In this document: one piece after another, positions 17,885 to 27,394 of the stretch
Layout of the letters: the number at the start of each line of letters is the position of its first letter
How positions within the stretch are numbered: the stretch's first letter is position 1
DNA from: UBA5859 sp041940025
GTDB lineage: Bacteria > Pseudomonadota > Gammaproteobacteria > UBA5859
Direction of reading: 5' to 3'
Assembly: GCA_041940025.1 (NCBI GenBank)
Contig: JBGTSY010000002.1
Coordinates: 248,001-312,000, forward strand
DNA length: 64,000 nucleotides
Notes under the pieces: model-generated
The model's input: the letters and a program-made list of their open reading frames with translations, nothing else
Told to the model about the DNA's origin: nothing
Database searches by the model: none
Program-made: the position numbers and the translations under genes

Positions 17885-18188
17885 ATCGTACTCCCTTTGG
17901 TAGAACAAATTTTGCCCTGGTAGAGGACGTTAATTAGCTGTTCAGATAATTCATTTTTTATAAATTATTTTTAAGTCACGTAAATTTAACATAAGTGAAA
18001 ATTAGATCTAGTCTAGGATGCCAACAGATCACCAGAAATGGAGCTTGAGGGTGCCGCGATTAAAAGTATTTACAGATGAGGGGCGATGAATGGCACAACA
18101 ACGAGATGGATGCTTAGGTAGATCCCGCGGTCGGGGACTGGGGGAAGAGGGAGGGCTGGGGTTTTCGAGTGCTTATCGAGTTGGGAGA

Positions 18189-18797
18189 TTAAAATAGATA
18201 GGTCACGCCTACACCACTGTGGCTGCCATCAATGACGGGACGCACCGAACCGCCGGTTTCATATTCTATAAAGACGTGTCGTAAGGAAAAGTTAACATTG
18301 TGCCAAGGTTGAAATAAATACTCCGCTACAAATCCAAGACTATCTTCAAATTGTGCTTCCTGCACGGAAGTGGCGTTGACAAATAGTCGGGATTTCAAGG
18401 TGGGGTTAATATGATAAGTAAGGCCACCACCAATTCGGTGGCGTGGCCATCCAGAAAACACTAACAACTCCATACTTTTTCTATCAAACGAATAGCTGGA
18501 AATGCTGGAGAGCAACGAATCTGCATGGATGCCGATGGTTCCACGAATTGCGATGTTTTTTTCAAGTAGATCAAATTGAATGCCGCTGGAGATCGATAGT
18601 AATCCACCGGCGCTCACTTGAGAGCCCAATGAATCATTACTGCCCTCTAGGATGTCATCTCCGCCTCTAGTCAGGCCCAAGGAGACCAATGGAATGGCTT
18701 GATATTTCCAAGAGGAGGGAAGCTCAAATCCTATGCAGGGCGGTACGGCGATAAAGAATACAAGTAAGGTAGACAGGAAAAAGGAAAACTGATTCAT
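18189..18797 (-). CDS. Predicted outer-membrane barrel-like protein (paralogue 2)
   Basis: A 202-residue protein with a signal peptide (FFLSTLLVFFIAVPPCIGF) and a C-terminus VGVTYLF. The C-terminal half aligns with paralogue 1: GIQFDLLEKNIAIRGTIG against GIQWIPDDWPLMIRATVG, FVAEYLFQPWHNV against YVVEYIFMFEKVA, and DGSHSGVGVTYLF against DGDHFGIGISYSLF. It lacks the charged linker. It is the gene upstream on the same strand, with 300 bp between them, so the pair may not be one operon. Confidence 0.6.
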   Translation of the reverse strand: MNQFSFFLSTLLVFFIAVPPCIGFELPSSWKYQAIPLVSLGLTRGGDDILEGSNDSLGSQVSAGGLLSISSGIQFDLLEKNIAIRGTIGIHADSLLSSISSYSFDRKSMELLVFSGWPRHRIGGGLTYHINPTLKSRLFVNATSVQEAQFEDSLGFVAEYLFQPWHNVNFSLRHVFIEYETGGSVRPVIDGSHSGVGVTYLF

Positions 18798-19008
18798 GAT
18801 CAAACATACTCTACGATTAGTATTATATTTTCATTAACGACACTGGCATGTTGATCGCCAGATCAAGCTTCAGCTTGTCCGACCAAAGAGGTCAAGTAGC
18901 CTCTGTAAGGTCAATATCGGTGGTTCCAGAAAGAGATCGCTCTCTAGTTGGCTGCGTGCGCAAGTATGGGGGTGGAACAATCCAATTCAACTGGAGAGCC
19001 CCTGTCCC

Positions 19009-20151
19009 TTAGGGCTCGTAACGCCAATTGTCAAAGCACAGTCTCCATCTGTTATAGAGTTTATCTCGCAGATCTTGCGGTAGAGATGTTGACGGATTTT
19101 TCTTGTATGTATTTACCGTCTGTAAATAATCAGATAACTTGGGTTGAATAGCAATAAAATCAGACAGTTGGAGTGACTCATAGATAAATCGAAGTTGTTC
19201 TAAGGGATGTGTCTCCAAATCTTCGTAATAAATTTCCACTAAGTGATTTTCCGGGATGAGGCGTCGGTGAGCAAAATAGCTATTATAAATCAATTGATAG
19301 CGACTGATGATGGTTTCTTCAACTTGCTCCACAGATAATCTTTGTAAGTTAATCATGGTGACCAATTTTTGATAAAAATAGAAAAATGATCGATAGACAT
19401 CAAAAGGGTGGCGTTGAATGTGGATAAATTTTGCATTTGGGTAGAGTTCCAGGATCAACGGGATACGTGCGGTGTGGGGTGGAGATTTGAGCAGAAGCTG
19501 TTTCCCTGGGTACCGGTAGCTGATCTTTTGATTGAACCAGTGGAAACCCTCCTTCCAGGTGGTTTTTTCCGTGTCGCTGGCGTTGGAAAAGTCTAGATAT
19601 TTATCGTAGTAGTGTCGGTTTTGAGGGAAAAGCCAGGCACCGATGGGCGAGAGGCCACAATGCATAAATAGCCCCTGCTCATCCTCTGCCACCGTATCCA
19701 CATCCACTTTGACCTCATCCATCGGTCTGGTTTTCGGGATCAACCCAAGCGCATTGGCGATTTTAGTCGCCAGGCTCTTTTCTCCTCCATTTAAAAAAAT
19801 ATCGGGCCGAGAGGCTTGATAGTTGTTCGGTGCGCAAAACTGCGGATCTTCGCACATGAGATAATGCAGATGCGTGGTGCCACTGCGCCAATGACCCAAG
19901 ATAAATATTGGGTCCTGAGTCAAGGAGGTGGCCTGAATGGCTTTCCCATGTTTTTTGTTTTCGCGAGCCGCGAAAAAACTATTGAATGGTGCGGCCAGGG
20001 AGATGGCCATTGCTCGATGCCAATATTCCACATCGATTCTAAAGTGATTCTCCTGCAACAGCGCGAACCACTGCTGCGCGGTCACACCTACCATGGGATT
20101 AGTTGTACTAAGAAGGTTTTTTGGTAGAGTGGTGGAAAGAGGTGCGTGCAT
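19009..20151 (-). CDS. Sulfotransferase family protein (second type)
   Basis: A 380-residue protein. The PAPS-binding loop is PIFILGHWRSGTTHLHYLM near residues 81-98, in the style of the bacterial sulfotransferase family 3 group. The 3'-phosphate site is HIQRHPFDVYRSF. It has no transmembrane anchor. The region LFMHCGLSPIGAWLFPQN would line the acceptor pocket. It lies next to the remains of a hydroxysteroid-type dehydrogenase (20247-20745), so a lipid or sterol-like acceptor is possible, but this is only inferred from position. Confidence 0.82.
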   Translation of the reverse strand: MHAPLSTTLPKNLLSTTNPMVGVTAQQWFALLQENHFRIDVEYWHRAMAISLAAPFNSFFAARENKKHGKAIQATSLTQDPIFILGHWRSGTTHLHYLMCEDPQFCAPNNYQASRPDIFLNGGEKSLATKIANALGLIPKTRPMDEVKVDVDTVAEDEQGLFMHCGLSPIGAWLFPQNRHYYDKYLDFSNASDTEKTTWKEGFHWFNQKISYRYPGKQLLLKSPPHTARIPLILELYPNAKFIHIQRHPFDVYRSFFYFYQKLVTMINLQRLSVEQVEETIISRYQLIYNSYFAHRRLIPENHLVEIYYEDLETHPLEQLRFIYESLQLSDFIAIQPKLSDYLQTVNTYKKNPSTSLPQDLRDKLYNRWRLCFDNWRYEP

Positions 20152-20246
20152 TAGAGCGAGAATAATAGCTTAATATTCTAGCCAACGCAGCTCTTCTTGA
20201 TCTAGGGTGGATAGATCTTGCCTGAAACAAGATCCGCTGAAGATGA

Positions 20247-20745
20247 CTATTGCATAAACTGGCCCATGGCGGCGGCGGGGTTGTCCAATATATTGGGAGA
20301 AGAGAGATCGGTTATCTCTTTCCAATGGTCGCGAATTTCCTCAAAAGAGGAAAAGGTGTCTTTATTGGAAGTTGTCTACTCGTTACTAGTCGCCCAATTG
20401 CAATGGGGACATGCCCGTGCACCCGATTCAAATTCACCACCGGAGATGCCCACTTTGTCGGACCATGGGAATCCAACAGTGGGGACACAGATCCCGGTTT
20501 CAGTTTATCCAAAACGGCCGATGGCATTGAGTCTTTGTCGCGCGGGAAGCAGCTGCGGGACAGAGGATATTCACTTTAATATTGTACTGTGTACCTTCAT
20601 GCCCTAGTGCTTTGGCAGCGTCCTAATTCGTTTGGCCGAAAAGCCCAAACATTTTGCAGCCCGCGGTGGTCACCACTCTATGGGGGAGCCAATTAACGTC
20701 GCGAAGCGGGCGCAGTCAATTAGTTTATGTGCGAGGAGTTCCTCA
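20247..20745 (-). pseudogene. Decayed short-chain dehydrogenase (MFE-2/17beta-HSD4-like), N-terminus missing
   Basis: Reading the minus strand and switching frames gives a coherent protein: RVVTTAGCKMFGLFGQTN, a stop where the catalytic Tyr belongs, then AAKALGHEGTQYNIKVN, ILCPAAASRATKTQ, LDKLKPGSVSPLL, ETGICVPTVGF, and a last block FSSFEEIRDHWKEITDLSSPN to a final stop at 20247-20249. These match the order of the peroxisomal-type multifunctional SDR family: the G-x-FGQ-x-NY-AAK active site, CP-AASR, LKPE-VSP and FEE...HW.EITD. At least two in-frame stops and a frame change break it, and the cofactor-binding N-terminus is absent. Frames over 60 codons seen here on either strand are shadows. 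Confidence 0.7.
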
Positions 20746-20844
20746 ATGATTGAAAATGGGGTTTATTAACTGAACCACTGATGGTTAAATGGACATTCTT
20801 AAAAATACTATAAAAACATATGCTTCCATTAAGGAGAGAGTAGG

Positions 20845-21219
20845 GTGAATAGAACCAGAAAGTCACTGTTGGCTTGTGCTTTAACCGCTGGAGTATTTTT
20901 CTTTTTTGTTTCTGTCTCTTATCGTTATCAACAAGGGATGGCTATCAACGGATATGTGCGCTTTTTATTAATGCATGTCGTACTAACTGCACTTGTCGTG
21001 GAAGTGCTTGTGTTGCCCCTCTTTATAATTTTGCGAAGTATTCACTTGAATAATTTAATTATATATTTGGTGTTAGGTTGGTTTTTGGGAGACATGATTT
21101 TTGGCTACTTACATGCGGTTTCCAATGCCTCCCTTTATGGCGGTGTGGGCGGTGTGTTGGGGGCAATAGCATTTTGGCGTATTAATACAAAAGTTGGATA
21201 CCCACATCAACAGCCTTGA
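20845..21219 (+). CDS. Small integral membrane protein, unknown function
   Basis: A 124-residue protein with about four hydrophobic helices (ACALTAGVFFFFVSVSY, LLMHVVLTALVVEVLVLPLF, LIIYLVLGWFLGDMIFGY, GGVGGVLGAIAFW). The start is a GTG with AAGGAGAG seven bases upstream, a strong site that fixes the start. It stands alone, and I do not recognise the family. Confidence 0.65.
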   Translation: MNRTRKSLLACALTAGVFFFFVSVSYRYQQGMAINGYVRFLLMHVVLTALVVEVLVLPLFIILRSIHLNNLIIYLVLGWFLGDMIFGYLHAVSNASLYGGVGGVLGAIAFWRINTKVGYPHQQP

Positions 21220-21277
21220 AAAGAGGGGTTAATCAGGGTTTCTCGGGTTTAAAGACGATCGTGTAAGGCGACGGTGA

Positions 21278-21727
21278 TCATATTGATGATCCATCGATGG
21301 ATATTTTTGGCAAAAGAGTGACTTGTCCATTCAATGAGTTCGATATGAGGCAGTTGTTTTCAGCTTTTTCCAGCAATACTAAAGCACGTTGAGAATCGCT
21401 TTCTCTGCTCACGGTTAAATGGGGCGAGAGTTCAAACAAAGTGAATTGAAGTTTTCCTGGTTCGTTTTTTTCTAAGTGTCCCACAACAGTGCAGTGCAGC
21501 TTGATCCAATTTAGTTTGGATGCACGAGCGATCGCTTTGAAACTTAAGACAAAACAATCTGCAACCGCAGCGCACAGCAAGGTTTCAGGGGACCAATATT
21601 GTCCGCTACCATTGAATTCTTTGGGAAAATCTGACCTGAGATCGGGCAAATTGTCACTGCTGATCGACACTAATCCATTCATACTTGTCGTTGTCGACAC
21701 GCGATATAGATGTGGTAGTGGTTGCAA
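21278..21727 (-). CDS. OsmC/Ohr-family protein
   Basis: A 149-residue protein with the two-cysteine arrangement of the OsmC/Ohr peroxiredoxin family: the first Cys region is YWSPETLLCAAVADCFVLSF and the second is EKAENNCLISNSL. Members reduce organic hydroperoxides through these cysteines. The short chain fits the YhfA/OsmC-like group rather than Ohr, so an antioxidant role is likely but unconfirmed. No neighbour adds information. Confidence 0.82.
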   Translation of the reverse strand: MQPLPHLYRVSTTTSMNGLVSISSDNLPDLRSDFPKEFNGSGQYWSPETLLCAAVADCFVLSFKAIARASKLNWIKLHCTVVGHLEKNEPGKLQFTLFELSPHLTVSRESDSQRALVLLEKAENNCLISNSLNGQVTLLPKISIDGSSI

Positions 21728-21924
21728 TTAAATTTCTCCACTCACTTGAACTGGGCAACAGTTTAAATGACTTTTAACTGTCTAGGCATGATCTGGATCT
21801 AATTTATCGGATCTGGCTGCAAGAGAAAACCGCTTCAAAATTATGGTTGCATTTGTAGTCCGACGCATTAGTATGTCCGGTTCATTTTTTCTCACCTTCA
21901 TCCTAGAGGCAGCCATAAATCATC

Positions 21925-22773
21925 ATGGAAACAATCAATGAAATTGATCTGAATAAGTTGCTAGAACAAGGACAACAGTGGATCACTACTCAGGGGCTCG
22001 AGTTGCTCCTGGGCGTGCTGGGCGCCATCGTCATTTTTTACATCGGGCGTTGGATTGCCAATACCTTAACCAAGGTATTGGAAAAGATACTGAATCAACG
22101 CAATGTGGACGAAACTTTAGTGTCCTTCGCGCTGAATCTGGCGCGCGCCGCACTGATGATTTTCGTCGTGCTTGCCGCCTTAGGACAATTAGGAATTCAG
22201 ACCACCTCATTCATCGCGGTATTAGGTGCTGCTGGTTTGGCTGTGGGCTTGGCATTACAGGGTTCACTCGCAAATTTTGCCGCCGGTGTTCTGATGATAA
22301 TCTTTAGGCCGATCCGCGTAGGAGATTTTGTGGAGGTGGCAGGTACTGCAGGCATCGTGGAAGATATCCAAATCTTTGTGACTCAGTTACGTACACCTGA
22401 CAATAAAACCATTATCATCCCCAATGCGGAAATCACAGGGGGTAGTATTGTTAACTACTCGCTAAAACCAACCAGACGCATCGATTTTGTCTTCGGTGTG
22501 TCATATGACGCCGATTTAAAACAAACAAGAGATATCTTGGAAGGCATCATAGCGGCAGATCATCGCATCCTGACCGATCCCGCTCCGGTGATCGCCGTGA
22601 GTGAATTAGCGGACAGTTCGGTGAATTTTGTCGTACGGCCTTGGGTGAAAAGAGAAGACTATTGGGGCGTCTATTTTGACATAACGGAAAAAGTTAAGAT
22701 CAGTTTGGATGAGGCAAATATCGGCATTCCTTATCCACAAATGGATGTGCATGTGCATCGAGAGAGCCAATAA
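21925..22773 (+). CDS. mscS: Small-conductance mechanosensitive channel MscS
   Basis: A 282-residue inner-membrane channel, close to the 286 of E. coli MscS. Three helices lie in the first 110 residues. The pore helix has the expected Gly/Ala pattern AVLGAAGLAVGLALQGSLANFAAGVLM, followed by FRPIRVGDFVEVAGTAG at the start of the cytoplasmic beta domain and IPNAEITGG further on. It opens under membrane tension to release solutes on hypo-osmotic shock. A DUF481 gene follows 35 bp later on the same strand. Confidence 0.92.
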   Translation: METINEIDLNKLLEQGQQWITTQGLELLLGVLGAIVIFYIGRWIANTLTKVLEKILNQRNVDETLVSFALNLARAALMIFVVLAALGQLGIQTTSFIAVLGAAGLAVGLALQGSLANFAAGVLMIIFRPIRVGDFVEVAGTAGIVEDIQIFVTQLRTPDNKTIIIPNAEITGGSIVNYSLKPTRRIDFVFGVSYDADLKQTRDILEGIIAADHRILTDPAPVIAVSELADSSVNFVVRPWVKREDYWGVYFDITEKVKISLDEANIGIPYPQMDVHVHRESQ

Positions 22774-22808
22774 CAGAAGTTTACCTTTAATATTAAGAGG
22801 AAGTCATA

Positions 22809-23519
22809 GTGAAACTAAATCCAATAGAAATAGTCCTGCTGTGTGGATGTGTGATCTCTCCTGTCGCATTGGCTGAAGAGAAAAATTGGCAAGGCGAAGC
22901 GGAATTGGGGATCGTCATTACCGATGGAAACACGGAGACTCGAAACATTAATGGAAAGGCGGCAATAGAGCACGAAGTGGAGAAGTTTCGAAGTGCGGCA
23001 CAATTTGAAACTTCCAGTGCAGCAGACGTGGATGGGACATCGGCGGAACGTTACCTATTAAGTGGTAAGAGTTCTTATAAGTTTAATCAATTTGATTACG
23101 CATTTGTCACTGCACAGTACGATGATGATCGTTTTAGTGGCTTTGACTATCAGGCCAGTATTGCAGCTGGATATGGTCGGCGGTTAGTTGCAACCGATAA
23201 AACCAAGTTGGATGCGGAAATTGCGCCTGGTTATCGGGAAACAAAGACCGGCTTAGGAGACACAGAGGGGGATGCCATTCTCCGTTTAGCAGTTGAATTA
23301 GGCCATAAGATAAGCGAGACGTCGAAGTTTAAGCAGTCGTTGGTGAGCGAGGTAGGTGAGGACAACACTATTTCTAAATCCGTATCGGCTTTGACCGCAC
23401 AGGTGAATGGTAAACTTGCCACTAAAATATCTCTGACAATCAAGAATACCTCGGATACACCGCCAGGTGTAGAGGATACCGATACTGAAACCGCTGTTAC
23501 TCTGGTCTATTCTTTTTAG
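22809..23519 (+). CDS. DUF481 (YdiY-like) outer-membrane protein
   Basis: A 236-residue secreted barrel with a signal peptide (IVLLCGCVISPVALAEE), the early motif WQGEAELGIVITDGNTET and a C-terminus VTLVYSF, all typical of DUF481/YdiY. The start is a GTG with AAGAGGAAG upstream. Its last 23 bp overlap the 3' end of the convergent short-chain dehydrogenase gene. It may share a transcript with mscS; both would respond to osmotic change, which is only a guess. Confidence 0.85.
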   Translation: MKLNPIEIVLLCGCVISPVALAEEKNWQGEAELGIVITDGNTETRNINGKAAIEHEVEKFRSAAQFETSSAADVDGTSAERYLLSGKSSYKFNQFDYAFVTAQYDDDRFSGFDYQASIAAGYGRRLVATDKTKLDAEIAPGYRETKTGLGDTEGDAILRLAVELGHKISETSKFKQSLVSEVGEDNTISKSVSALTAQVNGKLATKISLTIKNTSDTPPGVEDTDTETAVTLVYSF

Positions 23520-24270
23520 TGGAATGATGTACTGCTAACGGTCCCCAGGCTTGACACGTGGGCATCACTTCTAGTTGATTGATGTTCACGTGGGGAGGCT
23601 GATGGCTAATCCATACAATCATCTCTGCAATATTATCGGCTACCAGCGGCTCAGTGTCAGCGTAGACTCCTGCCGCTTTCTCTGCGTCGCCTTTAAAACG
23701 TACCAGGGAAAATTCCGTTTCAGCCAGTCCCGGTTCGATATTGGTGACCCGAACTGCGGTACCGAGTAAATCCGCGCGTAAGTTATTGCTAAATTGTTTA
23801 ACGAAAGCCTTAGTGGCACCGTAGACATTGCCACCAGGATAAGGCCAGTTGGCTGCCATGGAGCCGATATTAATTATCTGTCCTCGGTTTCTTGCTACCA
23901 TACCTGGGAGCACGGCGTGAGTACAATACATGAGTCCATTGATATTCGCCCGGATCATGGTTTCCCAGTCATCCAAATCAGCTTTGTGAGCGGCGTCGAG
24001 ACCAATCGCGCCTCCTGCACTATTCACCAATAGATCAATATGGGATAGCCGTGTCGGGAGCTCGGCAAACAGGCGTTCTACGGCTTGTCTGTTACCCACG
24101 TCTAATGGGTAGACGAAGCAGTTTGACTCACCCAGCTGATGTTGTAATTCAACTAATCGCTGCTCTCGACGGGCCACTAAAATCAGCTGCCAACCAAGTG
24201 CCGCTAGTTTGGCAGCGGTAGCGGCACCGAAGCCACTGCTGGCACCAGTTATCAGTGCTACTTTGCTCAT
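23497..24270 (-). CDS. Short-chain dehydrogenase/reductase (YdfG-like)
   Basis: A classical SDR of 257 residues. It has the cofactor motif TGASSGFGAATA at the N-terminus, an Arg pair (VARREQRL) that favours NADP, NSAGG, the catalytic Ser in INIGSMAANW and the Tyr-Lys pair in VYGATKAFVKQF. The pattern is closest to YdfG-type 3-hydroxy acid/serine dehydrogenases. It converges on the DUF481 gene with a 23-bp overlap. Confidence 0.85.
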   Translation of the reverse strand: MSKVALITGASSGFGAATAAKLAALGWQLILVARREQRLVELQHQLGESNCFVYPLDVGNRQAVERLFAELPTRLSHIDLLVNSAGGAIGLDAAHKADLDDWETMIRANINGLMYCTHAVLPGMVARNRGQIINIGSMAANWPYPGGNVYGATKAFVKQFSNNLRADLLGTAVRVTNIEPGLAETEFSLVRFKGDAEKAAGVYADTEPLVADNIAEMIVWISHQPPHVNINQLEVMPTCQAWGPLAVHHSTKKNRPE

Positions 24271-24334
24271 TTAGTTTCCTTCCCTGAAAGAGTCACGATA
24301 AGATTGGTTAATTTAATGATAAAAGGAGAGGCCG

Positions 24335-24751
24335 GTGTTAGGAATAGGCAGACGAAATATTTTTTCCGGATGCACACTTGTCCTGATCTGGATAAGCAAT
24401 GCCTCTTGTGCCGCTGTGGATGGGGGACGGGAACAAGAGATGGAGGCTCTGTCCGATGCCATTCATAAACAGGTAGCAGAGCGGGGGTGTCAGCATGACG
24501 CACAATGCGCATCAATTGCATTCGGTATCAAATCCTGTGGTGGGCCGATAAAATATTTAGTGTATAGTTCGGCGCACACTGATGTTGCGGAGTTGAATCC
24601 ACTGATTGAAAAATATAATCATCTTAATAAAAGATTGATAGAAGAGGACGGTTTGCTCTCTACCTGTGAATTCATCAGTCAACCTGTTGTGGCCTGCGTC
24701 AGAGGTGAGTGCCAGGCGACAGGCGCTTCATTCGATACGGACATAAAGTAA
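24335..24751 (+). CDS. Secreted cysteine-rich protein, unknown
   Basis: A 138-residue protein from a GTG start with AAAGGAGAG upstream. A signal peptide is likely (LVLIWISNASCA). The mature part has paired cysteines in the pattern C..D.QC, SCGGPIKYLVYS, STCEF and ACVRGEC, which suggests three disulfides in the periplasm. It resembles short conserved hypothetical proteins seen in gammaproteobacteria, but I cannot name the family. Confidence 0.6.
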   Translation: MLGIGRRNIFSGCTLVLIWISNASCAAVDGGREQEMEALSDAIHKQVAERGCQHDAQCASIAFGIKSCGGPIKYLVYSSAHTDVAELNPLIEKYNHLNKRLIEEDGLLSTCEFISQPVVACVRGECQATGASFDTDIK

Positions 24752-24886
24752 AAAATTATAATAAAAAGTTATCTTAATTCTATTTATTCAGGAGTATCAC
24801 AGCATTGCATGTTTCGCCTCTACCCTACTAAAGTGTGAGTCGTTCAGTGTCGCCAAATCGTGCTTTCGGATGCACTGGATAACGAG

Positions 24887-26560
24887 CTATCTACTGATAC
24901 GTAACTGTTTCTTGAGGATTTTACCATTGGCGTTGCGAGGTAAAGGTGTGTCAATGATGTCGACACGAATGGGGCGTTTAAATGGCGCGAGCTTGCCTTC
25001 GGTATAGCGAATGATTTCGGCTTCAGTTAACCGGCTTGTTGGTACCAACTGCACTATTGCGCCCACCTCTTCGCCGAGAATTTTGTCGGCCATACCAATC
25101 ACAGCAGCGTCCATGATATCAGGGTGACTATAGAGTACATTTTCAACTTCAACACAATAGACGTTCTCACCACCCCGTATAATCATATCTTTGGCGCGAT
25201 CCATGATATACACTCGTGATTCATCATCCATGCGGGCTAGGTCGCCCGTATGTAACCAGCCCTGGGTGAAGCTATTTGCAGTGGCTTCTGCATTGTTCCA
25301 ATAGCCTGGGATCACGTTAGGACCTTTGATCCAGAGTTCTCCTATCTCTCCTCTAGGTAATTCATGCCCGTTGTCATTCACAACTGTCACTTCAGTCACT
25401 GGCGCAGATCTGCCCACGCTGTCTGGAGTCTCCAGGTAATCTTCTGCTTGGTTGGAGGTGGCCAGGGCGGATGTTTCTGTGAGTCCGTACCCGTTACTGG
25501 GTTGCACTTGCGGAAATAGCTCATGGATACGTTTCGCTAATTCGGGTGCTGCGGGCGCGCCACCATACATGATTTGCTGCACACTAGACAGATCGTGTTT
25601 ATCAAACTCAGGTGACTCGATCACTTGCCAAACCATAGAGGGTACGCCTCCGAATGAAGATAGGCGTTCTGATTCGATGAGTTTAATGGCCTCCTCAGCA
25701 TTCCATTTGTGCATGAAAACAAGTTTGTTGCCCGATAGGGTATTGCCACACAACATGGCATGGCATCCTGTTGCATGAAACAGAGGTACCGACAGTAGAT
25801 GTCCTGTAGCAGATGAGCCTTGAGCCGCATCGCCTCGCCGAATTTGCGCCACGGTTTTATGAAATGCTGAGCTAATAAGATTATTACAGATATTACGATG
25901 AGTACCGAGTGCGCCCTTTGGATGGCCAGTGGTGCCAGATGTATAAAATAGTGTGGCTGCGTGATCGGGATGAAGGGTGCGTTCGGGAAGAGTGGTTTTA
26001 CGAGCACTGTTATCGACCAGCGTTTCATACCGGATAGCAGGCCCATGAACGGCATCACTTCGATTCACAATCAGATGGGTTAAGGATAGTTGATGCGTCT
26101 TACTAGAAAGTTTTTGCCAACGTTGTGCGTCTACAAACAGTACTTTTGGCGAGCAGTCGTTGATGGCGTACTCTAGCTCTTCTGGCTCCCACCAGGCATT
26201 GAGCGGTACAATGATAGCGCCGATAGAGACAGTGGCCCAAAAGATAATCGGCCACTCAGGGTAATTACGCATGGCTAAGGCCACTCGGTCACCTGGCTGG
26301 ATATCAAAATCCGAGACTAGAGTGTGTGCTAAAGAACATACTAAGTGGTAATGTTGTTCATAGCTGATGCGTTCGTTTTGATACACTAGATAAGTGGCGT
26401 CACCATATTGATAACTGCGATCCAATACGATACGTAAGGATTCAAATGCAGCGCGCCACACTTTAGTGGGAATGCCATTGATATCTACTTCGTCTATAGC
26501 AAATCTAGGGTTGTCATGGATCAACTGATTGACTGCTGTTTCGTAGGCGAGTCGTTTCAT
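24887..26560 (-). CDS. Acyl-CoA synthetase (fatty acid--CoA ligase type)
   Basis: Adenylate-forming enzyme of 557 residues. It has the P-loop-like motif FYTSGTTGHPKGA, PSNGYGLTETSA, GWLHTGDLARMD, the hinge DRAKDMIIRGGENVY and a catalytic Lys in RNANGKILKK. The class I ANL fold activates a carboxylic acid to AMP and then to its CoA thioester. Length and motifs fit medium/long-chain fatty acids or aromatic acids; the exact substrate is not visible. It lies 18 bp downstream of xthA on the same strand. Confidence 0.88.
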   Translation of the reverse strand: MKRLAYETAVNQLIHDNPRFAIDEVDINGIPTKVWRAAFESLRIVLDRSYQYGDATYLVYQNERISYEQHYHLVCSLAHTLVSDFDIQPGDRVALAMRNYPEWPIIFWATVSIGAIIVPLNAWWEPEELEYAINDCSPKVLFVDAQRWQKLSSKTHQLSLTHLIVNRSDAVHGPAIRYETLVDNSARKTTLPERTLHPDHAATLFYTSGTTGHPKGALGTHRNICNNLISSAFHKTVAQIRRGDAAQGSSATGHLLSVPLFHATGCHAMLCGNTLSGNKLVFMHKWNAEEAIKLIESERLSSFGGVPSMVWQVIESPEFDKHDLSSVQQIMYGGAPAAPELAKRIHELFPQVQPSNGYGLTETSALATSNQAEDYLETPDSVGRSAPVTEVTVVNDNGHELPRGEIGELWIKGPNVIPGYWNNAEATANSFTQGWLHTGDLARMDDESRVYIMDRAKDMIIRGGENVYCVEVENVLYSHPDIMDAAVIGMADKILGEEVGAIVQLVPTSRLTEAEIIRYTEGKLAPFKRPIRVDIIDTPLPRNANGKILKKQLRISR

Positions 26561-26578
26561 ATCTGAGTGATCCCGAAG

Positions 26579-27394
26579 TTATAGATTGAAAGTAGCCCAG
26601 ACCGGACAGTGATCGGAGGGCTTCTCCATACGACGTAATTCATAATCGATACCCACCTCTGTTATTTTTTCAGCTAATTGATGCGTTGCCAATAGGGTAT
26701 CAATTCTTAGGCCGCGTTTGGGCTCTCTTTCAAACCCGCGACTACGATAATCGAACCAACTGAATTGATCCTCATTATCGGGATGCAGTACCCGGTAGGT
26801 ATCCTTTAATCCCCACGCCATTAATCTTTGAATCCACTCTCTCTCTTCAGGGAGGAAACTGCACTTACCGGTGCGCAACCAGCGTTTGCGATTATCTTCG
26901 CCAATGCCGATGTCTCTATCTTCGATGGCGATGTTAAAGTCCCCCATCAAAATGAGTAAGTCATCTGGTTGATAAGAGTCCGATAATAGTTGGGTAATAT
27001 TTTTATAGAATTGTTCTTTGTTAGGAAACTTAGTTTCATGTGTGCGGTTGTCACCCTGAGGAAAATAGCCATTTAAGATATGTAAGCAACGATTCTCTGC
27101 CAGTGATAACTTGACGGAAATAAAACGTCGTTGTGCGTTTTCGTCTTCCATCGGCAACCCCTTATGAACCGCCACGACCGGATCACGAGTCAGCAATGCC
27201 ACGCCATAGTGTGATTTTTGTCCGTGGAAATGCACCTGGTAACCCAGTTGTTCAACCGCCGTGAGAGGAAAGTGATCGTCAGCGACTTTTGTTTCCTGGA
27301 TGCCGATAACGTCAGGATTATGACGCTCAATCATCGCGTCTAGTTGGTGCAAACGAGCGCGAATACCATTGGCATTAAAAGAGATAATTTTCAT
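26579..27394 (-). CDS. xthA: Exodeoxyribonuclease III
   Basis: A 271-residue AP endonuclease/3'-5' exonuclease of the Xth family. The active-site motifs are in order: MKIISFNANGIRAR, GIQETKV (metal-binding Glu), LMGDFNIA (Asp/Asn pair), FSWFDYRSRGFE, GLRIDTLLAT and SDHCPVWA (terminal Asp-His). The start at 27392-27394 is at the first motif; an earlier frame adds six residues with no support. It repairs abasic sites in the cytoplasm. Confidence 0.9.
   Translation of the reverse strand: MKIISFNANGIRARLHQLDAMIERHNPDVIGIQETKVADDHFPLTAVEQLGYQVHFHGQKSHYGVALLTRDPVVAVHKGLPMEDENAQRRFISVKLSLAENRCLHILNGYFPQGDNRTHETKFPNKEQFYKNITQLLSDSYQPDDLLILMGDFNIAIEDRDIGIGEDNRKRWLRTGKCSFLPEEREWIQRLMAWGLKDTYRVLHPDNEDQFSWFDYRSRGFEREPKRGLRIDTLLATHQLAEKITEVGIDYELRRMEKPSDHCPVWATFNL

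Noticed and set aside
18992..19014. Hairpin GAGCCC/GGGCTC at the end of the second sulfotransferase gene as a terminator
   Set aside because: It overlaps the coding end and has no following T-run on the minus strand.
20218..20607. Open frames of 129 and 109 codons on the plus strand
   Set aside because: They run opposite to a decayed SDR gene whose family motifs are clear on the minus strand; they have no ribosome site or family match.
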